From Streptomyces sp. NBC_00258 (GTDB taxonomy: Bacteria > Actinomycetota > Actinomycetes > Streptomycetales > Streptomycetaceae), in the NCBI RefSeq assembly GCF_036182465.1, contig NZ_CP108081.1:10602001-10666000 (forward strand): a DNA stretch of 64,000 bases. Direction: 5' to 3'. The translations under genes were made by a program, and so were the position numbers. Positions 17,950 through 26,836 of this stretch are shown here, in pieces. Below the pieces are notes generated by a model. The model worked only from the letters and a program-made list of their open reading frames with translations. It searched no databases and was not told the origin of the DNA. Each line of letters opens with the position of its first letter. Position 1 is the stretch's first letter.

Positions 17950-19008
17950 TCAGGCGGTGCCTGCCGTGCCGTCACCGTCCGGGCTGTTTCCCCTGCGCAG
18001 GTCGGCGTCGGTGAGTGCTTCCAGTTCGCCGTGGGTGTCGAGCCAGTACAACAGGACGACAGCCGGCACGACGACCACCAGGGCCACCAGCGTGACGACC
18101 AGGAGCCAGGTCAGCGTGCCCGACGCGCCTGCCCCGTCGGCCACGGTCAGCGAGGTGGGGATGAGATAGGGACGCTGGGCCATGCCCCATGCGATGACAC
18201 CGGAGGCGACGGCCCCGACGGCTGTGACGCGGGCCCAGTTGCCCGGTGTCCGCATCATCAGCCAGGCCGTGGCGAGCGCGGCCACGCCGGCGATGACGGC
18301 GAACACCAGCCCCGTTCCGTGGGTGAGCCCGTGCGAGACGTGAGGGGCGTCGTCAGCGAGGACGAGCAGGGTGATCACCGCGAGGACGGCCAGCACGACG
18401 AGACTGGCCAGCGCGCGCCGCCGGAAGTAGCTGATCAGATCGGAGGCTTCGAAACGGCGGGCGTCCCCGGTGAGGAAGACCGCGCCGAGGAAGGCCGTCG
18501 TCGTGATGGCCAGCAGCCCGATCATGAGCGAGGTGGGGTTGGACCACGCGTCTGCCGTTGCCTCGGTGCCGGCGGCCACCCGGCCGGAGGCGACTGCGCC
18601 GACGGCGACGCCGAGGAAGAACGGCGTCACGAGCGAGGACACGGCGAACACGGCTCCATAGAGGCGTCGGCCGACCAGCCGCCGGCTGGCCTTGCGGAAG
18701 GCGAAGCCGGCCCCACGCAGGACCAGGCCCACGGCCGCCAGCGCCAGAGGCAGCCACAACGCGGAGAACACGGTCTGGAAGAACGAAGGGAAGCCGGTCC
18801 ACAAGATGACGAAGACGAAGATCAACCATACGTTGTTGACTTCCCACACGGGCGCCATGGCATGGTCGATGAGCCACCGCGGGCGCTTGCCGCGGTCCGC
18901 GCCCCCGGCGGTGAGGTCCCAGAAACCGGCCCCGTAGTCCGTGCCGCCCGCGCTGGCGTACGCGGTCACGGCGAGCAGCAGCACCACTGCGACGAGGTCG
19001 GCGGTCAC
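17950..19008 (-). CDS. cydB: Cytochrome bd ubiquinol oxidase subunit II
   Basis: 352 residues from the GTG at 19008, overlapping the cydA stop by 4 nt (GTGA). The start VTADLVAVVLLLAVTAYA leads into GGTDYGAGFWDL, the CydB N-terminal signature, and HAMAPVWEVNNVWLIF. About nine membrane helices. It pairs with CydA to form the quinol-oxidising, non-proton-pumping bd oxidase. No cydDC assembly transporter follows in this window. Confidence 0.95.
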   Translation of the reverse strand: MTADLVAVVLLLAVTAYASAGGTDYGAGFWDLTAGGADRGKRPRWLIDHAMAPVWEVNNVWLIFVFVILWTGFPSFFQTVFSALWLPLALAAVGLVLRGAGFAFRKASRRLVGRRLYGAVFAVSSLVTPFFLGVAVGAVASGRVAAGTEATADAWSNPTSLMIGLLAITTTAFLGAVFLTGDARRFEASDLISYFRRRALASLVVLAVLAVITLLVLADDAPHVSHGLTHGTGLVFAVIAGVAALATAWLMMRTPGNWARVTAVGAVASGVIAWGMAQRPYLIPTSLTVADGAGASGTLTWLLVVTLVALVVVVPAVVLLYWLDTHGELEALTDADLRRGNSPDGDGTAGTA

Positions 19009-20480
19009 GGTCGGCCGCCCTTGGACGGGGCGGTTCCGCCGTCGGTGGCGTTGCCGCCGGGAACAGGTACCCGCGGCCCGTAGGGGCCGTCCGCCTCCGG
19101 CGCGTGGGCCGGGTGCCAGGCTGCCTGCTGTTCGTCGGCGAGCCGCCAGCGGGTGCGCATCTTGAGCAGGACGCCGAGGAGCGAGCCGAAGACGAACAGG
19201 TACACCACGATCACCACTCCGAGCATGATCCACAGGGTGGTGGAACGGGTCGAGGTCACCGCCTCGGCGACCTTCATGTTCTGGTACACGATCCAGGGCT
19301 GGCGTCCCACCTCGGTGGCGATCCAGCCGCATTCGACCGCCACCACTGAGGCGAGACCCGCGCACGCCGCGCTGCGGTAGAACCACTTGGAGGCCGGAAG
19401 CCTGCGGTGCCGTAGCCAGACCAGGCCGTAGAGGAGAGCCAGCAGTACCAGGGCGGACCCGATGCCCACCATGATGTCGAAGGCCCAGTGAGCGATGGTC
19501 GCCTGCGTGGCCGTCGGCCGTTCGTCTGCCGGGACGGAGGTCAGCCCGACCACTTTGGTGTCCGGGCTGAAGCCGGCCAGGAAGGAGTCGAGCAGGGGGA
19601 TCTTGATGCCGCCTGAGATGGATCCGTCAGGGTGCAGGCGGCCGAAGAGGTACTCCGGTACCCGGGTGTCGGTCTTCCAGACGATCTCCATCGCGGCGAA
19701 CTTCACCGGCTGCTTGTGGAACACCGACCGGGCGATGGCGTCGCCCAGGACGAACTGCACGGGCGTGGCGATCGCGGCCATGGTGAACGGAACGGCGAAG
19801 CCGAGCCGGTGGTAGTGGTCGCGGCGCCCGCGCAGCCAGCCGACGGCGTAGACACCGGCCACCATGTATCCGGCCGTCAGCAGCATCGCCACGACGAAGT
19901 GCCAGTACTGCGGCCCGAACATCGGCGTGAAGATGGTCTTCCACACGTTCACGTCGACGGGATCGCCGTCGGCGTTCAGGGAGAAGCCCTGGGGCGTGTT
20001 CATCCAGGAGTTGGCTGCCAGGATGCCGAACGCCCCGAGCAGGGCGGTGACCGGCAGCGGCAGCCCGAGCAGGAAGTGCGTACGGGGCTTCAACCGGCGC
20101 CATCCGTACAGGTAGATGGCGATGAGCACGGCTTCGAGGAAGAACGCCCATGCCTCGACACCGAACCCGATGCCGAAGACGTCACCCCACCTGCCCATCA
20201 GGCCCGGCCAGAGCAGGCCGAACTCGAAGGAGAGCACCGTTCCGGTGATCACACCTACCGCGAACTGCACCGCCATGACGGCAGACCAGCGCCGCGCCAG
20301 CAGAAGGGCGGTGGCGTCGTTGCGGCGCAGCCCGAGGTAGTGCATGACCAAGGTGATCAGGGGGAGCGCCACGCCCAGGGGAACCAGGATGATGTGGGAG
20401 GCCAGGGTGAAGGCCATGAGTTCCCGGGCGGGCAGGAGTTGGGCTGGGGCTTCGGCCAGCAGCTGGACCGAGGGGTGCAT
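19005..20480 (-). CDS. cydA: Cytochrome bd ubiquinol oxidase subunit I
   Basis: 491 residues starting MHPSVQLLAEAP at 20480 (GAAGG ahead); GTG 20492 is an alternative. A heme-ligand His is in FTLASHIILVPLG (His29), another in PQYWHFVVAML, and the family block GRQPWIVYQNMKVAEAV is intact. The Q-loop is on the short side. It oxidises quinol and reduces oxygen at hemes b558, b595 and d with high oxygen affinity, useful at low oxygen or under stress. It follows the glucose-dehydrogenase gene by 47 nt. Confidence 0.96.
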   Translation of the reverse strand: MHPSVQLLAEAPAQLLPARELMAFTLASHIILVPLGVALPLITLVMHYLGLRRNDATALLLARRWSAVMAVQFAVGVITGTVLSFEFGLLWPGLMGRWGDVFGIGFGVEAWAFFLEAVLIAIYLYGWRRLKPRTHFLLGLPLPVTALLGAFGILAANSWMNTPQGFSLNADGDPVDVNVWKTIFTPMFGPQYWHFVVAMLLTAGYMVAGVYAVGWLRGRRDHYHRLGFAVPFTMAAIATPVQFVLGDAIARSVFHKQPVKFAAMEIVWKTDTRVPEYLFGRLHPDGSISGGIKIPLLDSFLAGFSPDTKVVGLTSVPADERPTATQATIAHWAFDIMVGIGSALVLLALLYGLVWLRHRRLPASKWFYRSAACAGLASVVAVECGWIATEVGRQPWIVYQNMKVAEAVTSTRSTTLWIMLGVVIVVYLFVFGSLLGVLLKMRTRWRLADEQQAAWHPAHAPEADGPYGPRVPVPGGNATDGGTAPSKGGRP

Positions 20481-20527
20481 GAGGGCCTTCACTGTCGGGG
20501 CGGCCGGCGGCGACGTACAGGAGAAGG

Positions 20528-21367
20528 TCAGCCGCCGGTGGCGAAGCCGGGGAAGAGGGTCATGCCGCCGTCGACGTAGAGCGTGGTGCCCACCACGTAG
20601 TCCATGAGGTCGGAGGCGAGTGCGACGACGGCGTGGGAGATGTCCTGAGGGTCGCCGATCCGCTTGTAGGGGATGAGCCGCAGCAGATCTTCGCGGGCCT
20701 CGGGTGTCTCCCAGGCGCTGCGGTTGATCGGCGTCCGGATGGCTCCGGGGGCAACCGCGTTGACCCGGATCTTGTACGGGGCGAGTTCCTGGGCGAGGGT
20801 CGCCATCATCATCTGCACGCCGCCCTTGGACGAGGCGTAGTTGACATGGCCCGACCAGGGGATGAGCTGGTGCACCGAGCTCATGCAGATGATCTTTCCG
20901 GCCGAGGAGGACACCTCTGGTACGACCCCGCGGCGCCGGAACTCCTTGGCCGCTTCCCTGGCGCACAGGAACTGGCCGGTGAGATTGACGTCGAGCACCT
21001 TCTGCCACTGCTCGAGGGTCATCTCGGTGAACGGCGCGTCGCGCTGCAGACCGGCGTTGGCGACCAGGATGTCGATCGTCCCGAACTCCTGGACCATCCG
21101 GTCCGTCATTGCCGTGACCTGGTCCTCCTGGGACACGTCCGCTTCGTACGCGGCCGCACGCACTCCGAACGAGGTGATCTCCTCGACCACTTCCTCGGCT
21201 GCGTCCCGGCCGGCCACGTAGTTCACGACCACATCGGCGCCGGCCCGGCCCAGCCCGATGGCTGTGGCTTTCCCGATACCCGAGTTGGCCCCGGTGACCA
21301 GTGCCTTCTGGCCCTTCAGAAGTTGAACCGGAATGACGCCCTGCGGTACTGATGCGGTGGAATCCAC
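20528..21367 (-). CDS. SDR oxidoreductase, glucose 1-dehydrogenase-like
   Basis: 279 residues from the GTG at 21367, after GAGGAGACAGGGG. A classical short-chain dehydrogenase: cofactor motif TGANSGIG (about 27-34), NAG in VANAGLQRD, catalytic Ser in CMSSVHQLIPW, and YASSK with Tyr and Lys. The SSVHxxIPW, PGAIRTPIN and DGGMTLFPGF blocks match the Bacillus glucose 1-dehydrogenase branch, so glucose to gluconolactone with NAD(P) is the best guess. Its neighbours fit this: gluconokinase, aldose epimerase and a GH15 glucosidase. Confidence is high for SDR, moderate for substrate. Confidence 0.85.
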   Translation of the reverse strand: MDSTASVPQGVIPVQLLKGQKALVTGANSGIGKATAIGLGRAGADVVVNYVAGRDAAEEVVEEITSFGVRAAAYEADVSQEDQVTAMTDRMVQEFGTIDILVANAGLQRDAPFTEMTLEQWQKVLDVNLTGQFLCAREAAKEFRRRGVVPEVSSSAGKIICMSSVHQLIPWSGHVNYASSKGGVQMMMATLAQELAPYKIRVNAVAPGAIRTPINRSAWETPEAREDLLRLIPYKRIGDPQDISHAVVALASDLMDYVVGTTLYVDGGMTLFPGFATGG

Positions 21368-21532
21368 GATCCCCTGTCTCCTCGCTGCGCGGCTCCGGGG
21401 CCTGGCCGCACCCGGCCCGGCACAACGGTCAAGCAATCACCTGCCGCAGGACAGCGGGCGGTCGGGCCAGCCGCCGTTGGGCCGTCCGGCGGGACTTTTC
21501 GCCCGGTCGGACCAGCGGCACCGGACGTCAGT

Positions 21533-23122
21533 TCAGCCCAGGCGTTGCAAGAGGTGGTCGCCGACCCGCAGAGCGTTGGCGATGGCCGTCAGGGACGGGT
21601 TGACCGCACCGATGCTGGGGAAGAAGCTCGTGTCGACGACGTAGAGGTTGTCCAGGTCATGGGCCTTGCAATTGACGTCGAGGGCGGAAGCGGCCGGGTC
21701 GGTGCCGAAGCGTACGGTGCCCGCCTGATGGGCGGTGGCACCGATCGGCATGCCTTTGTGCAGGTAGATGCTGCGGGACAGCAGCCGGTGTTCGTGCATG
21801 CCCAAGTGACCGAGCATGCTTTGGAGTTTGTGCCTCAACCGCTTCAGACCTTCGACGTTGTTCTTCTCGTCGAGGGCGAGGTGGATGCGGGCGTCGCCGT
21901 CCACGGTGACCCGGTTGCCGGACAGCGGGAGGTCCTCGCCGCACAGCCAGAAGTCGACGGCATGATGTGCCAGCACCTCGAACGGCATGTCCGGGGCGAC
22001 CGCGCCCGCCCACCGAGGGGCCTCGCCATGGATCTGCTCGGCGTCCGACTTGCCCAGCATCTGGATGCCGCCCAGCGGGAAGTCCCAGTCGTCCGCGCCG
22101 AGGTACCAGTCGTTCAGGGCCAGGGTCTTCTGGAACTGAGTGTCGTTGGGTTCCTTCGAAATGGCCATCAGAGCAAGGTTGTTGTGCCGCATGTAGAAGC
22201 GGCCGACGACGTCGGAGCTGTTCGCCAGCCCTGCGGGGTGGCGGTCGTTGGCCGAGCCGAGCAGCAGGGCCGCCGAGTTGACCGCGCCACAGGAGACGAC
22301 CACGACGTCCGCCGCGAAACGGACTTCCGAGCCGTCCGTGAGTCGGCCGACGACCGCGTTGACAGTGCGCCCCGTCGGGTCCGTCTCCAGCCGGACGACG
22401 TGTGTATTGGTGATCATCTCGACGTTGGGGTGCCGCAGTGCCGGCTCCACGCAGATGACCTCGGCGTCGGACTTGGCGCGCACGAGGCAGGGAAAGCCGT
22501 CCACCCGGTTGCACCGGATACAGACGCTGGTGTGGGTGGCCCGTCCACTGCCGTCCTGGCTGAGATTGACTCCGATCGGCAGGTGGAAGGGGCGCATCCC
22601 CAGTTTCTCCAGGTCGTCGCTCAACTGCTGGATGCGCGGTTCGTGTTCCACGGGCGGATAGGCGTACTGCGCGCTCACCGGACCTTCGCCCGGGTCCTCG
22701 CCGTGCCGTCCGTGGACGAGGTAGAGGTGCTCGGCCTGGGTGTAGTAGGGCTCCAGGTCCTCGTACTGGATCGGCCAGGCCGGCGACATACCGCCGTGAT
22801 GGCGGATTTCACCGAAGTCCTCGGGCCGCAGCCGGAAAAGGGCCGCCCCGTAGAACTTGGTGTTCCCGCCGACGTAGTAGTTGACCTCGGGCGGGAACTC
22901 ATTGCCGTGCTGGTCGATCCAGAACTCCGGAGCCCGGTACTTCCCCTTCACGAACACGGCGGTGGAGTCCCAGTTGTCACGTTCACGCGGCAGGTGGTCG
23001 CCGCGTTCGATGAGGAGCACGCGCTTGCCGGAAGGAGCGAGCCGGTGGGCGAGCGTGCCGCCGCCGGCGCCGGTCCCGATGATGATGACGTCATAGTGGG
23101 GGGAGCCGCCCACGGCGACCAC
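21533..23122 (-). CDS. GMC-family FAD oxidoreductase
   Basis: 529 residues from GTG 23122 (AAGGACG ahead). The N-terminus YDVIIIGTGAGGGTLAHRL is the FAD-binding GxGxxG; NYYVGGNTKFYGAALFRL is the second flavin contact. The C-terminus has HQAGTVRFG and SIGAVNPSLTAIANALRVGD, with the His/Asn active-site pair of the glucose-methanol-choline family. No signal peptide. It has a Cys cluster CIRCNRVDGFPC that could bind metal. The substrate is unknown; the sugar-oxidation setting suggests a sugar or alcohol. It is 138 nt downstream of the cyclase gene on the same strand. Confidence 0.85.
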   Translation of the reverse strand: MVAVGGSPHYDVIIIGTGAGGGTLAHRLAPSGKRVLLIERGDHLPRERDNWDSTAVFVKGKYRAPEFWIDQHGNEFPPEVNYYVGGNTKFYGAALFRLRPEDFGEIRHHGGMSPAWPIQYEDLEPYYTQAEHLYLVHGRHGEDPGEGPVSAQYAYPPVEHEPRIQQLSDDLEKLGMRPFHLPIGVNLSQDGSGRATHTSVCIRCNRVDGFPCLVRAKSDAEVICVEPALRHPNVEMITNTHVVRLETDPTGRTVNAVVGRLTDGSEVRFAADVVVVSCGAVNSAALLLGSANDRHPAGLANSSDVVGRFYMRHNNLALMAISKEPNDTQFQKTLALNDWYLGADDWDFPLGGIQMLGKSDAEQIHGEAPRWAGAVAPDMPFEVLAHHAVDFWLCGEDLPLSGNRVTVDGDARIHLALDEKNNVEGLKRLRHKLQSMLGHLGMHEHRLLSRSIYLHKGMPIGATAHQAGTVRFGTDPAASALDVNCKAHDLDNLYVVDTSFFPSIGAVNPSLTAIANALRVGDHLLQRLG

Positions 23123-23260
23123 CGTCCTTGCGCTCGCGGCCCCGCCCTTGTGCCGGGGCCTGTCACTCCGCGGTGCGGAGGCCCTGCCGTCCCACCCACT
23201 CGAACGTATCCGTCCTTCCGGCGCACGGCGACCGGGGGCTTGGGCGCCTCCCTTCCGTGG

Positions 23261-24205
23261 TCACAGCACCGCGATCGGGTTCACGGGGGAGCCGGTGGCC
23301 GCAGTCAGCCGCAGCGGGGCGACCACACACAGGAAACTCCAGCGCCCCGCATCCGCGCAGGCCGGGGCTAGCTGCTCGAACTGGAGGTAGTCCATGAGGT
23401 GCACTCCCATGGCGTGCATGGCCAGGACATGGACAGGGAAGGCGACGTCCGCCACCGCACTGGGTGCGGTGTCGTTGTTGCCGTCGCTGCCCAGCACAGC
23501 AACCTTCCGGTCGGCCAGGAACTCCAGGGCGGTCGGGTGGAGCCCGGCCCGCGCCTGTGCCGCCTTCCACGGGCCGAGCTCCGCGCGACGGCGGCGATGG
23601 CCCACCCGGACGAGCAGCAGGTCCCCGGGACCGACCCGGACGCCCTGGGCCGCCTCGGCGGCCGTCAGGTCGCCCACGGTCACGTGGTCGCCCGGTTCGA
23701 GCCAGGGCACGCCGCGCAGCCGCGGGATGTCCAGCAGCACGCCGCGACCGACGATGCCGTCCCTGACCAGGTCCACGGAAAGAGAGCGGGCGCCCTGAGC
23801 CGTCACCGCGCTCGCGGGCACCCCGTTGTACAGCTCACCGTCGTACAGCACGTGGCAGAGCGCGTCGAGATGACTGTCCGCGTCCCCGTGCACGTTCATG
23901 GCGATGCGGTCGACGGCGAAGTGCAGTCCGTGCGTCACGGCGACACCCGCAGCGGGACCGGTCATCCGGTGAACCGCGGGCTCGGGGTTGTCGGGGCCGG
24001 GCTGGGTCTCCACCGGTGCGGCCAGCGACATCGTGCGCCCGGTCCGCGCCTCCGCGGCGGCTGCCGCGACACGTTGGGGCGTCAGGTGACGGAGTGCTCC
24101 GCGCGGATCGTCCGTCCTCGACGCGCCGCGCAGCCGCCTGTAGAGCGCCCGGAACTCCTCCGAGGTCATCGGCCGCGGAACGGCTGATGGCGTGCGCGAA
24201 GTCAT
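23261..24205 (-). CDS. Cyclase-family (kynurenine-formamidase-fold) hydrolase
   Basis: 314 residues; the ATG at 24205 overlaps the stop of the fusion gene (ATGA) and has GGGAG upstream. The metal-binding motif is NVHGDADSHLDALCH, a version of the HxGTHxDxxxH signature of the cyclase superfamily (Zn/Mn hydrolases acting on amides or lactones). A later DNNDT-like stretch reads SDGNNDTAPS. Tight coupling to a sugar kinase/epimerase raises the idea that it opens a sugar lactone, which is inference only. Confidence 0.78.
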   Translation of the reverse strand: MTSRTPSAVPRPMTSEEFRALYRRLRGASRTDDPRGALRHLTPQRVAAAAAEARTGRTMSLAAPVETQPGPDNPEPAVHRMTGPAAGVAVTHGLHFAVDRIAMNVHGDADSHLDALCHVLYDGELYNGVPASAVTAQGARSLSVDLVRDGIVGRGVLLDIPRLRGVPWLEPGDHVTVGDLTAAEAAQGVRVGPGDLLLVRVGHRRRRAELGPWKAAQARAGLHPTALEFLADRKVAVLGSDGNNDTAPSAVADVAFPVHVLAMHAMGVHLMDYLQFEQLAPACADAGRWSFLCVVAPLRLTAATGSPVNPIAVL

Positions 24206-25725
24206 GAAGACTCCCACGGTCTGAGTCCCCACCGCAGCACATGGCGGTCGCCCGGCTGCAGGACGGTGAGATCGGTACCGCTACGGAACGCGTCCGCCGG
24301 ACATGACATGGCCTCCACCGCGACACCGCGGCGTCGGCGGCCGGGCTCGGCAAGCGTGTCGCCCGTGTACACCTGAACGTACCGAGTTCCTTCGCCGAGC
24401 CACAGATCGACACCTCGCAACCGGGAGGGATGTGCCAGCCGTACGAGCGCCCGGCCACGCGCGTCGCGGTCGAGTCCGGTGAAGGCGGTGTCCAGTCTGA
24501 GATCACCGATGGGGTGCTCGGTGCGGAAGTCGTACGCGGTGCCTTCGACGGGCTCCATGCCGGTCGGCAGGCCCCGATCATCAGTACGCAGCCGGTACTG
24601 GGCGGGAACAGTCAGCAGCGCGCTGTCGACCATGTCGGTGCCGACCGTCAGATACGGGTGCTGTCCCACCCCGTAAGGCGCGGGTCCGTCCCCGATGTTG
24701 GTGGCGGAAATGACGGCTTCGAGCCCGTCGGATCCCAGCCGGTACTCGGCGACGACGTCCAGGAGGAAGGGATAGCCCGGTTGCGGAAGCAGCGAAGTGC
24801 CCACCCTCACGGCTTCGTCACTGCGGGCAAGCAGGCGCCAGGCGGTCCAACGCACCAGTCCATGGATGGCGTTGCGCTTCTCCGGTTCGGTGAGCGGGAG
24901 TTGCCGCTCCGCTCCGTCGAATCGGTAGTGGCCGTCGCCGATCCGGTTGGGCCAGGGAACGAGAAGCTGGCCACGGCCTCCGGTGATGGGTGAGTCGGCC
25001 TCGAATCCGTCCAGCAGCGGCCGGCCGTCCACCTCGTAGTGGCGTAGGGCCGCACCGAGCTGGACCACGACGGCACGTTGCCCGCCGTAGCGCAGCTCCC
25101 AGTTCTCGCCCGTCGGGCTGGCGGACATAGGTTGCTCCTCGGACTGTGGGGCGTGGTATGCGGCCACCCCGGTCGGGACATCGCCTGCCGCGTGCTCCTG
25201 ATGCAGCAACGACAGCACCGCGTCGACGATCGCCTCCGGCCGCTGGTCGATCTCCACCACCAGCGGATGCTCGTCGGCATCCGGTTCCTCGAGGTCCGCG
25301 AGCTGACTGTCCAGCATCCAGGCCGGGAAGAAGTGGCCCCGGCGCCTGGACAACCGTGAACGCAGCAGCTCGGGCGTGCCGTGCAGATAGACGAGCCGAG
25401 CCCCGGGTCGTCCGCCGAGGAGCCGGTCACGGTACGCCTTCTTGAGCGCGGAGCAGGTCACGATGGCCGGCCGGCGTGCTGCGGTCTCGTAGTCCATCCA
25501 CGATCCGATGGCATCCAGCCACGGTGCCCGATCCGTATCGGTAAGGGCGTGACCGGCCGCCATCTTGGCGCGATTGTCCGGAGAGTGGAACTCGTCGGCG
25601 TCCCGGTGCGGCCAACCGAGCCGATCGGACAGGAGACGGGCCACGGTGGTCTTCCCGGACCCCGCCACTCCGATGACGAGCAGCAGGGGTGCCGACGGCC
25701 GGGTGGTCACGTCGCGGGCTGTCAC
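24202..25725 (-). CDS. Gluconokinase-aldose 1-epimerase fusion protein
   Basis: One uninterrupted 507-codon frame encodes two enzymes. Residues about 10-185: GntK-type gluconokinase, with P-loop GVAGSGKTTVA, DADEFHSPDNRAKMAAGHAL, DTDRAPWLDAI and TCSALKKAYRDRL, all family blocks. Residues about 200-507: aldose 1-epimerase, with PWPNRIGDGHYRFDG, AIHGLVRWTAW (His), GQHPYLTVG (His) and ADAFRSGTDL. GTG 25725 is chosen as start; the ribosome site (GGAGGAGC) is about 20 nt upstream, so the start is uncertain. A second ribosome site and ATG at 25128 may also yield the epimerase alone. Role: gluconate to 6-phosphogluconate, and anomer exchange of glucose. Confidence 0.85.
   Translation of the reverse strand: MTARDVTTRPSAPLLLVIGVAGSGKTTVARLLSDRLGWPHRDADEFHSPDNRAKMAAGHALTDTDRAPWLDAIGSWMDYETAARRPAIVTCSALKKAYRDRLLGGRPGARLVYLHGTPELLRSRLSRRRGHFFPAWMLDSQLADLEEPDADEHPLVVEIDQRPEAIVDAVLSLLHQEHAAGDVPTGVAAYHAPQSEEQPMSASPTGENWELRYGGQRAVVVQLGAALRHYEVDGRPLLDGFEADSPITGGRGQLLVPWPNRIGDGHYRFDGAERQLPLTEPEKRNAIHGLVRWTAWRLLARSDEAVRVGTSLLPQPGYPFLLDVVAEYRLGSDGLEAVISATNIGDGPAPYGVGQHPYLTVGTDMVDSALLTVPAQYRLRTDDRGLPTGMEPVEGTAYDFRTEHPIGDLRLDTAFTGLDRDARGRALVRLAHPSRLRGVDLWLGEGTRYVQVYTGDTLAEPGRRRRGVAVEAMSCPADAFRSGTDLTVLQPGDRHVLRWGLRPWESS
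25126..25141 (-). promoter_or_regulatory. Internal ribosome site and ATG before the epimerase domain
   Basis: GAGGAGC followed 5-6 nt later by ATG (25128, protein start MSASPTGENWELRYGG) sits exactly at the domain boundary. It would allow free 308-residue epimerase to be made besides the fusion. Confidence 0.55.
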
Positions 25726-25742
25726 AGCCGACGCACCGGACG

Positions 25743-26165
25743 TCAGCTCCTCCCGAGACCGGGAGCGGCGCAAAGGGCCCAGATGACGAAACCGTCGATG
25801 GTGAGGAGAACGAGAGCCCATACCGGGGCGTGGGGCAGCCACATGAAGTTGGCGATCATGCTGAGACCGGCCAGTGCCACACCGACGACCCTTGCCCAGG
25901 TGGCGCCCCTGAACAGGGCGAGCCCCGCGAAAAAGATCACGATCCCCATGACCAGATGAATCCATCCCCATCCGGCGAGGTCCAGCTCCCACACGTAGTT
26001 GCGGGTCGCCACGAACACATCGTCATCGGCGATGGCCGAGATGCCCGCCACCGCCATCATCAGACCACCGAAGACCATCAGGACCGCGGCAAAGACCAGC
26101 CAGCCGCTTCCGAAGCCGCTACGGGCCTCCCTACGCGTAGAACTCCCGGCAACATGACTCGCCAT
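25743..26165 (-). CDS. DUF7144-type four-helix membrane protein
   Basis: 140 residues, ATG 26165 after GGAGGCTTG. Four hydrophobic segments (about 22-45, 63-85, 90-105 and 110-132) separated by VWELDLAGWGWIHLVMG, a pattern seen in small actinobacterial membrane proteins of this DUF. The function is unknown. It is the likely first gene of the minus-strand operon that runs to the antiporter, with 17 nt to the next start. Confidence 0.65.
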   Translation of the reverse strand: MASHVAGSSTRREARSGFGSGWLVFAAVLMVFGGLMMAVAGISAIADDDVFVATRNYVWELDLAGWGWIHLVMGIVIFFAGLALFRGATWARVVGVALAGLSMIANFMWLPHAPVWALVLLTIDGFVIWALCAAPGLGRS

Positions 26166-26472
26166 GGCACAAGCCTCCGTGTCGAGCGTTACGGTCCTGC
26201 GAGACAGGAACGGACACGTCCAATGTCCCTCAATCCGATCAACGGTGCACTTCGGCTGCCCTCAGACTCATCGGCACCTTCGTCCACACCCGGGCACCGA
26301 TCTGGGCCATGTGCAGTACCCGGTGCGCGACAAGAGGATCCGCTTCACGGCATTGCAGGAAATACCCGCTTGTGCGGCGGAACAGAAATCCGCTGCGGAC
26401 GGATTCGAGGCGTATTCGCGAGCTGGGACAACTACTCGGCACAGCCGGGTTGTTGGTGTCGAACGGTCGATT

Positions 26473-26645
26473 CGGGACGCGTTCGGGACGCAAGGATAGG
26501 AACAGACCGACAAAGGTGAAGGGATGCTGGCGTGGCATACCGACTCTGACCTGCAAAAACTTCATGGATGAGCATTGATCGGGAAGAGTCGCCAAGATCC
26601 TCAAAGGACTCATAATCCGTCGGCCGTGGATTCAGTCCGACCCGA
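26473..26645. repeat. Direct repeat R2, right copy, with degraded tRNA 3' half
   Basis: Same orientation as 10238-10417. The first 44 nt are identical; then blocks around TTCATGGATGAGCATTGATC and CCTCAAAGGACTCATAATCC are shared. The T-arm is eroded (GTGGATTCAGTCCGAC) and the anticodon triplet reads CAT rather than CGT. The span between copies is about 16.2 kb. Confidence 0.6.
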
Positions 26646-26836
26646 CTCGCTCGAGAGGCAACCAGCCACTTGGCGGCGCGTCAGGATGCCAGACGGCAAG
26701 GCGTACGCGGTGCCGGAACCGAGTTGTGATGACAGTGCTGGGTCGCCCAGACGGACAGTGCGATCGACGTCCGTGACGGGGCTGTGCCGCCCCAATCCAG
26801 TTACTCGCGATCCGGACGAAGTGCGAGGATGCATTT

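Noticed and set aside
19009..19386. N-terminal extension of cydB
   Set aside because: It overlaps cydA in another frame and lacks membrane character; GTG 19008 gives the normal CydB N-terminus and a 4-nt overlap.
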